Below, one piece after another: positions 17,870 through 25,359 of a stretch of DNA of 52,137 bases (positions are counted from its first letter, which is position 1; each line of letters opens with the position of its first letter). Location of the stretch: contig JAFYAB010000034.1 in assembly GCA_017540945.1 (NCBI GenBank), forward strand, positions 1 to 52,137, written 5' to 3'. Origin of the DNA: Oscillospiraceae bacterium (GTDB taxonomy: Bacteria; Bacillota_A; Clostridia; Oscillospirales; Oscillospiraceae). The notes beneath the pieces are model-generated. The model was not told where the DNA came from, did no database searches, and saw only the letters and a list, made by a program, of their open reading frames with translations. Made by a program: the position numbers and the translations under genes.

Positions 17870-19228
17870 TTACAGCAGGATCTCAGCCAGAGTATTGAGG
17901 CGGTGCTGGCTTGCGATGACCACCACCCGGTCCCCGGGCAGGATCACGTCGTTGCCGGCGGGGATGATGGCCTTGCGGTCCCGGAGGATGCCGCCGATCA
18001 GGATGTTCTTCTTCAGCCGCAGGTCCTTCAGGGGGATGCCGGTGTAATCGGTCTCACTGCGAACGATGAACTCCAGCGCCTCGGCCCGGCCCTCCATCAG
18101 CTGATAGAGGTTCTCGATGGAGGAGCCCATGGAGGATTCCAGGGCCCGGGCGTAGCGGAGCACCACGTTTACGACGATATCCTTGGGGGATATGACGCTT
18201 TCCAGGCCCATTTGTTCCGCCATCCGGGCCATCTCGTCCCGGTTGACCTTGGTGATGACCTGGCTGACCTTCTGGCTCCTGGCGTAGTAGGCCACCAGGA
18301 TATTCTCCTCGTCCATGCCCGTCAGGGTGACGAAGGCGTTCTGATCCAGCAGCCCTGCCTCCTGCAGCAGCTCCTGCTGGGTGCCGTCGCCGCAGTAGAC
18401 GCGGATGCCCGGCAGCATATCGCTGAATTTGTGGCAGATGGCCCGGTCCGTGTCGATCAGGGTGACGTTGGTGCCGGAGGCCAGGAGCATTTTGGCCAGA
18501 TAGAAGGCGATGCGGCTGCCGCCCATCAGGGTGACGTTCCGGGCCTGGCGCTTGGCGAGGCCCGTGGCCTTCAGGAGCTTCCAGAGCTCCGCCCGATCGG
18601 CGGTGAGGCCGATGCGGTCCCCCGCATGGAGGACAAAATCGCCCCGGGGGATGATGACCTCGTTTTCCCGCTGGACCACGCAGATCAGGAACTTGGCCTG
18701 GAAGCGGTTCCGCAGATCCATCAGCCGCTGTCCCAGCAGGGGAGAGTCCTCCTTGAGCCGCAGCTCCACCATCTCAAAGCTCCGCCGGGAGAAGCTCTCC
18801 ACCTTGGAGGCTGCGGGGAGCTTGAGGATGTGGAGCATCTCCTGGGCCGCCAGCAGCTCCGGGTTGACGGACATGGACAGATCCAGCTGCTGGCGCAGGA
18901 AGCCCAGGGATTTGTCGTTGTACTGGGGATTGCGGATCCGGGCGATGGTGTGTCCGGCGCCCAGCCGCTTGGCCAGGAAGCACATCAGCATGTTCAGCTC
19001 GTCGGAGCCGGTGACGGCGATAAAAAGCTCGGCCTTGGCGACGCCGGCCTCCTGGAGAGCCTCGCAGTCGGCGCCGTTGCCCACCATACACATCACGTCG
19101 TACTGATTCGTCAGCTCGGCCAGCACATCCGCCCGGCTGTCCATGACGACCAGGTCATGGCCCTCGGCCACCAGGGTGCTGATCAGGGCCACGCCGATCT
19201 TGCCGCAGCCCACAAGGATGATTTTCAT
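17870..19228 (-). CDS. trkA: Trk potassium transporter regulatory subunit TrkA
   Basis: 452 residues, close to the 458 of E. coli TrkA. It is built as two tandem RCK units (TrkA_N plus TrkA_C each). The first Rossmann motif is KIILVGCGKIGVAL at the N terminus; the second, VTLMGGSRIAFYLAK, starts near residue 230. It binds NAD(H)/nucleotides and gates TrkH. The chosen ATG at 19228 begins directly with the nucleotide-binding strand; a longer frame upstream reads into the ktrA end and is rejected. Confidence 0.92.
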   Translation of the reverse strand: MKIILVGCGKIGVALISTLVAEGHDLVVMDSRADVLAELTNQYDVMCMVGNGADCEALQEAGVAKAELFIAVTGSDELNMLMCFLAKRLGAGHTIARIRNPQYNDKSLGFLRQQLDLSMSVNPELLAAQEMLHILKLPAASKVESFSRRSFEMVELRLKEDSPLLGQRLMDLRNRFQAKFLICVVQRENEVIIPRGDFVLHAGDRIGLTADRAELWKLLKATGLAKRQARNVTLMGGSRIAFYLAKMLLASGTNVTLIDTDRAICHKFSDMLPGIRVYCGDGTQQELLQEAGLLDQNAFVTLTGMDEENILVAYYARSQKVSQVITKVNRDEMARMAEQMGLESVISPKDIVVNVVLRYARALESSMGSSIENLYQLMEGRAEALEFIVRSETDYTGIPLKDLRLKKNILIGGILRDRKAIIPAGNDVILPGDRVVVIASQHRLNTLAEILL

Positions 19229-19268
19229 GCAAATTGCTCCTTTGTCCTGTTGATAGAAAGGAATGCTG

Positions 19269-19916
19269 TCACCGAATATGGAAGCACTTATACAGCTGCT
19301 TCTGCTCGCCCACGGCGTAGACCACATCGCCCTCCCGGAAGGGATCCTTGGGATTGGTCATGGTGACCTGACCGTTCCGGCGCAGGGAGATGACGTTGAT
19401 GTCGTACTTTTTGCGGACGTCCAGCTCCAGCAAGGTCTTGCCGAACCAGTCTCCGGGGACCACTATCTCGTAGATGGAGTAGCCGGCGTCGAACTGGATG
19501 AAGTCCAGGATCTGCTCGGAGGCGTACTTGGTGGCCAGCCGCAGCGCCACCTGCTTTTCGGGATAGACCACCTCGTCGGCGCCGTTTCGGAGCAGGAATT
19601 TTTCCTGGATCTCGTTTTTGGCCCGGGCGATGACCTGCTTGGCCCCCAGCTCCTTCAGCAGGGAGGTGGCCTCCAGGGAGGTCTGGAAATTCTCGGACAT
19701 GGACACCACGCAGAGGTCATAGTTGTCCACGCCCAGAGAGCGCAGGAAGGTGGGGTTGGTGCAGTCGCCGATCTGGGCGTCGGTGACAAAGGGCATGACT
19801 GCGTTGATGCGGTTTTCCGCCGCGTCCGCGATCATGATCTCATAGCCCTGGGAGTTCATCTGCCGGGCCAGCATAGAGCCGAAATTACCGGCTCCTAAGA
19901 TCAGAACGGATTTCAT
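19269..19916 (-). CDS. ktrA: Ktr potassium uptake regulatory subunit KtrA
   Basis: 215 residues, one TrkA_N (VLILGAGNFGSMLARQM at the start) and one TrkA_C domain, the size of Bacillus KtrA. The dinucleotide-binding acidic residue IADA and the family block CTNPTFLRSLGV are present. It should form an octameric ring on KtrB. It is encoded 77 bases downstream of ktrB and 40 bases upstream of trkA, so both potassium systems sit in one gene run. Confidence 0.9.
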   Translation of the reverse strand: MKSVLILGAGNFGSMLARQMNSQGYEIMIADAAENRINAVMPFVTDAQIGDCTNPTFLRSLGVDNYDLCVVSMSENFQTSLEATSLLKELGAKQVIARAKNEIQEKFLLRNGADEVVYPEKQVALRLATKYASEQILDFIQFDAGYSIYEIVVPGDWFGKTLLELDVRKKYDINVISLRRNGQVTMTNPKDPFREGDVVYAVGEQKQLYKCFHIR

Positions 19917-19975
19917 AGCAATACCTCCGTTTTTTTGTCGTTTTGCAGAGGGCGATCTGCAAAATACCGATATAT

Positions 19976-19992
19976 TTCATGATTCATGATTC
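19976..19992. repeat. Heptamer repeat TTCATGA, about 2.4 copies
   Basis: TTCATGATTCATGATTC lies between ktrA and ktrB. It is short, but similar heptamer arrays of other sequences occur at 24598, 24789, 24884, 30547 and 41934. Confidence 0.5.
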
Positions 19993-19993
19993 G

Positions 19994-21337
19994 TTAACCT
20001 ACGGTGACCGGCTCCAGCGGCTTTCTGCCCGGGGGGTTCTTCCCGCCCGGCAGCAGGGCGTAAACCAGGGTCAGGGCGCCCACGCGGCCCAGGAACATCA
20101 GGGCCATCAAAACCAGCTTGGAGGGGCCGTGCAGAGTCGGGGTGATGCCCAGACTCAGTCCCACGGTGCCCACGGCGGAGCCTGTTTCAAACAGACAGGT
20201 CAGCAGGGGCAGCTTCTCCACCCGGCAGAGCACCGCGGAGCCCACGGTGAAGAGGGCCAGGTACAGGAAGAGGATGGTACCGGCATTGCGGATCACGTCC
20301 TGGCCGATGCGGCGGCGGAAGCACTCCACGTCGTCCCGGCGGCGGAACACGGTCATGCCGGCCAGGAAGAGAACTGCCGCCGTGGTGGTTTTCATGCCGC
20401 CGGCGGTGGAGCCGGGGGAGCCGCCCACCAGCATCAGGAAGATCATCTGCAAAATGCCCGGCTCGGACAGCTTGTTGAGGTCCGTGGTGTTGAAGCCCGC
20501 CGTGCGGGTGGTGACGGACTGAAAGAGCGAGGCCAGCAGCCGCTCGCCGAAGGGCAGGTCCCGGTACTCCAGCAGGAAGTTCAACAGAGCCGGAAAGAGC
20601 ACCAGCACTGCCGAGGTGATCAGCACCAGCTTGGTCTGGAGCCGCCAATGCCTGCAGCGCAGGCCGTTCTGCCGCAGATCGTCCCAGACCAGAAAGCCGA
20701 TGCCGCCCACGATGATCAGCAGCATGATCACCAGATTGACCCAGGCGTTGTCTGCGTAGGAGCTCAGGGAGGAAAACTTCTCCCGCACGCCCATCAGGTC
20801 GAAGCCCGCGTTGCAGAAGGCGGAGATGGAGTGGAAGAGACTGTACCAAAGGCCCTTCCAAAAGCCGAAATCCCGGGCAAAGACCGGCAGCAGCAGGACC
20901 GCGCCGCCCAGCTCAAAGCACAGGGAGCCCCGGAGAATGAAGCCCGTCAGCCGGACGATGCCGCCCACCTGGGGAGCGGAGATGGACTGCTGCATCCGGT
21001 TCCGCTGGGCAAGGCTGATCCGCCGCCCCGAGAGCCGGAAGAAGGTAACGGCCACGGTAATGACCCCCAGGCCGCCGATCTGGATCAGGGTCAGAATGAC
21101 GATCTGGCCCAGCAGGGACCAATGGGTGGCGGTGTCCCGGACCACCAGGCCGGTGACGCAGGAGGCGGAGACCGCGGTGAACAGGGTGTCCCCGAAGGGG
21201 GTCCAGCTGCGGTCCCGGCTGCAGGCCGGGAGGGTCAGCACCAGCGCGCCCAGCAGGATCAGCGCCAGGAAGCCCAGGAGGATCACCTGGAAGGAGGAGG
21301 TGGTGCGGTTGCGCTTGTTCAGCAAGCCGATGTTCAT
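19994..21337 (-). CDS. ktrB: Ktr/Trk potassium channel subunit KtrB
   Basis: 447 residues. Four pore repeats typical of KtrB: FTAVSASCVTGLVV, FHSISAFCNAGFDL, SVTTRTAGFNTTDL and ETGSAVGTVGLSLG, each with the conserved filter Gly. A GGSPGSTAGGMKTTT segment marks the middle M2 region that forms the gating loop in this family. ATG at 21337 is chosen for its AAGGAGG RBS; the longer frame upstream lies inside the MATE gene. It belongs with KtrA immediately downstream. Confidence 0.92.
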   Translation of the reverse strand: MNIGLLNKRNRTTSSFQVILLGFLALILLGALVLTLPACSRDRSWTPFGDTLFTAVSASCVTGLVVRDTATHWSLLGQIVILTLIQIGGLGVITVAVTFFRLSGRRISLAQRNRMQQSISAPQVGGIVRLTGFILRGSLCFELGGAVLLLPVFARDFGFWKGLWYSLFHSISAFCNAGFDLMGVREKFSSLSSYADNAWVNLVIMLLIIVGGIGFLVWDDLRQNGLRCRHWRLQTKLVLITSAVLVLFPALLNFLLEYRDLPFGERLLASLFQSVTTRTAGFNTTDLNKLSEPGILQMIFLMLVGGSPGSTAGGMKTTTAAVLFLAGMTVFRRRDDVECFRRRIGQDVIRNAGTILFLYLALFTVGSAVLCRVEKLPLLTCLFETGSAVGTVGLSLGITPTLHGPSKLVLMALMFLGRVGALTLVYALLPGGKNPPGRKPLEPVTVG

Positions 21338-21359
21338 AGGATGCCTCCTTGGTGAAGAA

Positions 21360-22742
21360 TCAGCCGGACTGGGTCCGCTTTTCGAAGCCGTGGATCCAAT
21401 CGGACTTGTAATAATAGACCAGGTAGATGATGGAGCTGATGAGCCAGGTGATGGGGTAGGCCCAGAACAGCAGGACAATGTTGTGATCGATCATCATGGC
21501 CACGGTGATGTAGATGATGCGCAGCACGCACCAGATCCCCAGCATCACGAACATGGGCACAAAGGCCTTTCCCGCGCCCCGGAAGATGCCCGCCAGACAG
21601 TGGGAATAGGACAGCAGGAAGAAGAACAGGGACTCGATGTGGCTCTGGCGTACCGCGATGGCGATCGATTCCGGGTTGTCGATGAAAAAGGAGACGAAGG
21701 GCTTGGCGAACAGATAGAGGATCACGCCGATGATCTCCGCCATGATCATAGAGGACCAGATGCCGAAGTGGGCCCCCGCCCTGGCGCGGTCGTACTCCTT
21801 CGCGCCAAGGTTCTGGCCGATGTAGGTGGTCAGGGACATGGAGAAGGAGGTGATGGGCAGGAAGGCGAAGCCCTGGATCCTGGCGTAGGCGCCGCAGGCG
21901 GCGGTGCCCACCTGCTTGAAGGTGTTGATGTGGGACTGGACCATGACGTTGGCCAGGCCGATGACGGAGTTCTGCACGCCGGTGGGCAGGCCGTAGCGGA
22001 GAATTTCCCGGAGGATGGCCGGGTCGATCCGCAGCTTCTCCCGGGACAGGGCGTAGACGGTGTCCCTCTTGGTGAGCTGAAGCAGGCAGAGCAGGGCGGA
22101 GACCGCCTGGGAAATGGTGGTGGCGATGGCCGCCCATTCGATCCCCAGGCCCAGGGGCCCCAGGAAGAGCCAGTCCAGGAAGATATTCAGCAGGGAGGAG
22201 ACGATCAGATAGTACAGGGGGCGTTTGCTGTCGCCCACGGCGTTCATGATGCCCTTGAAGGTGTTGTACATCACCAGGGCCACAGAGCCCGCGAAGTACC
22301 AGCGCAGATAGGAGGCCGAGTAGGGGATGATCTTCGCGTCCAGCTGCATCCAGCCGGGGATCCAGGCGGCGAGGACCGTACCCATCACCGTGAGGGTGAG
22401 GCCGCAGATCAGGGAGATCAGCACGGCGGTGTGGACGGCCCGGGACATGCGCTCCGAATCCCTGGCGCCGAAATAGCGGCTGATGACCACGCCCGCGCCC
22501 ATGGAGGCTCCCACGAAGAAGCTGATCATCAGGTGGATCAGGTTGCCGGAGGAGGTGACCGCCGCGAAGGCGCCGTCTCCCAGATATTCGCTGACGAGCC
22601 AGGCGTCGGCGGTGCTGTAGAGCTGCTGAAAGAGCTGGCTCATGAAGATCGGGAGAGCAAAGGAAATGATGACCCGTTTCGGATCCCCCTGAGTCAGCAG
22701 GGTGGAATCCCGTCGTCTGCTTTGGATCGGTATCTCTGTCAT
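21360..22742 (-). CDS. MATE family efflux transporter
   Basis: 460 residues with about 12 membrane spans in two homologous halves. The first half opens with PKRVIISFALPIFMSQLFQQLYSTAD, typical of DinF/NorM-type MATE proteins that export drugs or metabolites by Na+ or H+ antiport. ATG at 22742 is preferred over an in-frame ATG at 22793, because the latter lies upstream of the predicted transcription start. It has its own consensus promoter and heads the minus-strand run of potassium and cell-wall genes; its stop is 22 bases before ktrB. Substrate unknown. Confidence 0.92.
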   Translation of the reverse strand: MTEIPIQSRRRDSTLLTQGDPKRVIISFALPIFMSQLFQQLYSTADAWLVSEYLGDGAFAAVTSSGNLIHLMISFFVGASMGAGVVISRYFGARDSERMSRAVHTAVLISLICGLTLTVMGTVLAAWIPGWMQLDAKIIPYSASYLRWYFAGSVALVMYNTFKGIMNAVGDSKRPLYYLIVSSLLNIFLDWLFLGPLGLGIEWAAIATTISQAVSALLCLLQLTKRDTVYALSREKLRIDPAILREILRYGLPTGVQNSVIGLANVMVQSHINTFKQVGTAACGAYARIQGFAFLPITSFSMSLTTYIGQNLGAKEYDRARAGAHFGIWSSMIMAEIIGVILYLFAKPFVSFFIDNPESIAIAVRQSHIESLFFFLLSYSHCLAGIFRGAGKAFVPMFVMLGIWCVLRIIYITVAMMIDHNIVLLFWAYPITWLISSIIYLVYYYKSDWIHGFEKRTQSG

Positions 22743-22784
22743 GGGAACGCTCGCTTTCTGTCGTTGCACATAATAATTCAATCT

Positions 22785-22813
22785 ATTATACATGATAAAA
22801 AATCGTTTGTAAA
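22785..22813 (-). promoter_or_regulatory. Promoter of the MATE/Ktr/Trk gene run
   Basis: Minus strand TTTACA (22813-22808), 17-nt spacer, TATAAT (22790-22785). Confidence 0.8.
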
Positions 22814-22837
22814 GACCTGCGCACAGAAATTTGGGCC

Positions 22838-22866
22838 TTGCCTCTTTTCAAATCTTGTGATACAAT
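22838..22866 (+). promoter_or_regulatory. Promoter of the DUF1846 gene
   Basis: TTGCCT, 17-nt spacer, extended -10 TGATACAAT. The -10 region is identical over 14 bases to that of galK. Confidence 0.65.
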
Positions 22867-22896
22867 ATCTGGGTGTGAAAAGGAGGGGAAAGCACC

Positions 22897-24384
22897 ATGC
22901 GGAAGATGATCGGCTTTGACAATCAGATGTACCTCGACACCCAGTCTGCCCGCATCCGGGAACGGATCGAGCAGTTCGGCGGCAAGCTCTACCTGGAATT
23001 CGGCGGCAAGCTCTTTGACGACTACCACGCCTCCCGGGTCCTGCCCGGCTTCGCGCCGGACAGCAAGATCCGGATGCTGTTGGAGCTGAAGGATTCCGCG
23101 GAGATCGTGATTCCCATCAATGCCGCCGCCATCGAGCAGAACAAGGTCCGGGGCGATCTGGGCATCACCTACGACGAGGACGTGCTGCGGCTCATCGACG
23201 CCTTCCGGGGCGAGGGGCTCTATGTGGGCAGCGTGGTCATCACCCAGTATTCCGGCCAGGGGGCAGCGGACGCCTTCCGCCGCCGGCTGGAGAATTTGGG
23301 CGTCAAGGTCTACACCCACTATCCCATCGAGGGCTACCCCCACAACATCGCCCGCATCGTCTCTCCCGAGGGCTACGGGAAAAACGACTTCATCGAGACT
23401 TCCCACCCCCTGGTGGTGGTCACGGCTCCCGGACCCGGCTCCGGCAAGATGGCCACCTGCCTGTCCCAGCTCTACCACCACTACGAGCGGGGTGAGAGCG
23501 CGGGCTACGCCAAGTTCGAGACCTTCCCCATCTGGAACCTGCCGCTGAAGCATCCGGTGAACCTGGCCTACGAGGCCGCCACCGCGGATCTCAACGACGT
23601 GAATATGATCGACCCCTTCCACCTGGCGGCCTACGGCGAAACCACCGTCAACTACAACCGGGACGTGGAGGTTTTCCCGGTGCTCCAGGCCATCTTTGAG
23701 AAGATCATGGGCAAGTGCCCCTACAAGTCCCCCACGGATATGGGCGTCAACATGGTGGGCAACTGCATCATCGACGACGATATCGTCTGCGAGGCCTCCC
23801 GGCAGGAGATCGTCCGCCGCTACTACGCCGCCCTCTGCGACCAGCGCAAGGGCACCGGCAGTGACGAGACCGTCTTCAAGCTGGAGCTTTTGATGAAGCA
23901 GGCCTCCGTCACCCCGGCCATCCGGCCCGTGGTGGCCCGGGCGGCTCAGGCCGAGGAGGAGAGCGGCGAGCCCGCCGTCTGCATCCACCTGCCCAACGGC
24001 GAGCTGGTGGTGGGCGGCATGTCGGAGCTCATGGGGCCCGCCGCCGCGGCGCTGCTGAACGCGGTGAAATCCCTGGCCCACATCGAGCATCCCCGGCACC
24101 TGGTGGCCCGGGCGGCCATCGAGCCCATCCAGAGCCTCAAGACCAAGTACCTGGGGGGCCGGAACCCCCGGCTCCACTCCGACGAGATCCTCATCGCCCT
24201 GGCCATCTCTGCGGCCACCGACGAGTACGCCGCCAGGGCCATGAAGAAGCTGACCCGGCTGCGCGACTGCGAGGTCCACTCCACCGTCATTCTGGGCGAG
24301 CAGGACGCCGCCACCTACCAGCGTCTCGGCATGCGCGTCACCTGCACACCGAAGTATCAGAGCAAGAAATTGTTCCATAAATAA
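22897..24384 (+). CDS. DUF1846 family protein
   Basis: 495 residues, full length for the family. Start MRKMIGFDNQMY and blocks such as QSARIRERIEQFGGKLYLEFGGK, APGPGSGKMATCLSQLYH, PFHLAAYGETTVNYNRD and SPTDMGVNMVGNCI are characteristic. The GPGSGKMAT segment resembles a nucleotide-binding loop. The family has known structures but no established reaction, so function is left open. RBS AAGGAGG. It is transcribed alone between its own promoter and a 25-bp terminator stem. Confidence 0.9.
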   Translation: MRKMIGFDNQMYLDTQSARIRERIEQFGGKLYLEFGGKLFDDYHASRVLPGFAPDSKIRMLLELKDSAEIVIPINAAAIEQNKVRGDLGITYDEDVLRLIDAFRGEGLYVGSVVITQYSGQGAADAFRRRLENLGVKVYTHYPIEGYPHNIARIVSPEGYGKNDFIETSHPLVVVTAPGPGSGKMATCLSQLYHHYERGESAGYAKFETFPIWNLPLKHPVNLAYEAATADLNDVNMIDPFHLAAYGETTVNYNRDVEVFPVLQAIFEKIMGKCPYKSPTDMGVNMVGNCIIDDDIVCEASRQEIVRRYYAALCDQRKGTGSDETVFKLELLMKQASVTPAIRPVVARAAQAEEESGEPAVCIHLPNGELVVGGMSELMGPAAAALLNAVKSLAHIEHPRHLVARAAIEPIQSLKTKYLGGRNPRLHSDEILIALAISAATDEYAARAMKKLTRLRDCEVHSTVILGEQDAATYQRLGMRVTCTPKYQSKKLFHK

Positions 24385-24385
24385 A

Positions 24386-24435
24386 CGATAAAACGAAGGA
24401 AGACCCTCCGCGGAGGGTCTTCCTTCGTTTTATCG
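24386..24435. terminator. Bidirectional terminator, 25-bp perfect palindrome
   Basis: A continuous 50-base perfect palindrome (arms 24386-24410 and 24411-24435) begins two bases after the DUF1846 stop codon. It contains the TAA stop of the convergent TIGR03936-family gene at 24430-24432. Confidence 0.9.
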
Positions 24436-25266
24436 AAATACGTTCATGTCCGCGTCGTAGATTTCGATCCGTCGGCATAGCACGTGGTCCGGTCTGTATT
24501 CCGGTAAATACGTCTCGATGGCCGTCGCCAGCAGCAGGGGATTCAGGGTCGGATTCTGGGCCGCCACCACGGCCTCGATCACGATTGCGTCCTCCGCTGC
24601 CTGTTGCCTGTTGCCTGTTGCCTTGACCGTCAGCTCCCGGATCATCGGAGCAATGTCCGTCTCCACGACGCCTTTTTTGCCGTGCTTCTCCACCACCAGC
24701 GAGGGCCGGGCGAACAGCGCGCCCAGCGTTTCGATCCTGTCATTCTGAGGGGAGCGGAGCGAAGCCGAAGAATCCGTCCCCTCGTCCCCTGGTGACTGGT
24801 GACTGGTGACTGGTGACTCGTCGAAGGCCTCTGCCTCGGGCTGGCGGCCAATGGCCGCCCCTACGATGCGATCCGTCGTCTCTCCTGTTGCCTGTTGCCT
24901 GTTGCCTGTTGCCTCATACGTCAGCGTCAGCCTTGCCCGCAGCCAGGCCAGCCTGCCGGCCTTCAGGCCCCCGTCCCAGCTCTCCAGGGCCCGCAGACCC
25001 GCGGGGAGGACGGGGTTCATGCGGGCGGCGATGGTTTCCACGGGGACCGCGCAGCCCTCGGCCAGGGTGAACTCCGCGATCTCGCACTGACTCTCCACCC
25101 CCACGGACAGGGGCATGAGGATGGACAGCTCCGGGTGGGGCGTGAAGCCCTGGCTGTGCTTCAGCTCGATCCCCGCCCGGCGGAAGCTCCGCATCAGCGC
25201 CCGCATCAGATCCAGATGGGAGGACCAGACGGCGGATCCTTCTTTTGTGAATAATAATCTTGACAT
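24430..25266 (-). CDS. TIGR03936-family radical-SAM-linked protein with repeat-derived inserts
   Basis: 278 residues from the ATG at 25266 (MSRLLFTKEGSAVWSSHLDL). Upstream codons of the longer frame come from the palindromic repeat. N-terminal blocks MRALMRSFRRAGIELKHSQGF and HPELSILMPLSVGVESQCEIAE are typical of this family, which is always found beside, or fused to, TIGR03960 radical SAM proteins, as here; function unknown. Two segments look foreign. Residues 118-128 and 215-223 are encoded by heptamer arrays (giving ATGNRQQATG-like peptides). Residues 135-176 contain a GTAG-headed palindrome, a second heptamer array (SPVTSHQSP) and a copy of a TCATTCTGAGGGGAGCGGAG-type repeat. The frame stays open through all of them and the conserved segment IETLGALFARPSLVVEKHGK lies between. 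They probably sit in surface loops. Confidence 0.85.
   Translation of the reverse strand: MSRLLFTKEGSAVWSSHLDLMRALMRSFRRAGIELKHSQGFTPHPELSILMPLSVGVESQCEIAEFTLAEGCAVPVETIAARMNPVLPAGLRALESWDGGLKAGRLAWLRARLTLTYEATGNRQQATGETTDRIVGAAIGRQPEAEAFDESPVTSHQSPGDEGTDSSASLRSPQNDRIETLGALFARPSLVVEKHGKKGVVETDIAPMIRELTVKATGNRQQAAEDAIVIEAVVAAQNPTLNPLLLATAIETYLPEYRPDHVLCRRIEIYDADMNVFR
24598..24622. repeat. Heptamer array TGCCTGT, 3.6 copies, inside a gene
   Basis: Tandem TGCCTGT, in frame within the TIGR03936-family gene, encoding KATGNRQQA on the minus strand. Same heptamer as the array at 24884. Confidence 0.85.
24739..24776. repeat. Dispersed-type repeat inside a gene
   Basis: The stretch beginning TGTCATTCTGAGGGGAGCGG and ending GAAGCCGAAGAATCC resembles a very common intergenic repeat of Firmicutes genomes (recognised from general knowledge; only one copy is in this window). 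It is read in frame as part of the TIGR03936-family gene. Confidence 0.5.
24789..24818. repeat. Heptamer array CTGGTGA, 4.3 copies, inside a gene
   Basis: Tandem CTGGTGA, in frame within the TIGR03936-family gene, encoding repeated SPVTSHQ on the minus strand. Confidence 0.85.
24841..24864 (-). repeat. GTAG-headed palindrome inside a gene
   Basis: Minus strand GTAGGGGCGGCC-ATT-GGCCGCC: the same GTAGGGG head as the 26-bp units at 1197, 25283 and 42012 but with a different hairpin. It is read in frame as VGAAIGRQ. Confidence 0.7.
24884..24914. repeat. Heptamer array CCTGTTG, 4.4 copies, inside a gene
   Basis: Same heptamer (rotated) as at 24598. It is read in frame as EATGNRQQATGE. Confidence 0.85.
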
Positions 25267-25282
25267 GGCATATCCCTCAATC

Positions 25283-25353
25283 GTAGGGGCCGATGCCCAC
25301 ATCGGCCCTTCTGTGACCCGGCGCTTTGGGCCGATGTGGGCATCGGCCCCTAC
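25283..25353. repeat. REPIN-like inverted pair of GTAG-headed palindromes
   Basis: Two 26-bp units (25283-25308 and, inverted, 25328-25353) separated by 19 bp, identical in arrangement and length (71 bp) to 1197-1267. The two spacers share TGTG followed by a GACCGG/ACCCGG-like core. The element fills the gap between the TIGR03960 and TIGR03936 genes, which normally act together, and would form a large hairpin in their shared message. Confidence 0.85.
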
Positions 25354-25359
25354 GGATTA

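Noticed and set aside
24598..24914. Possible CRISPR array
   Set aside because: Units are 7 bases long without spacers of regular length, and no cas genes are near.
24430..25266. TIGR03936-family gene as a pseudogene
   Set aside because: Despite the repeat inserts the frame is open from a normal start to the stop in the terminator, and the conserved segments are intact.
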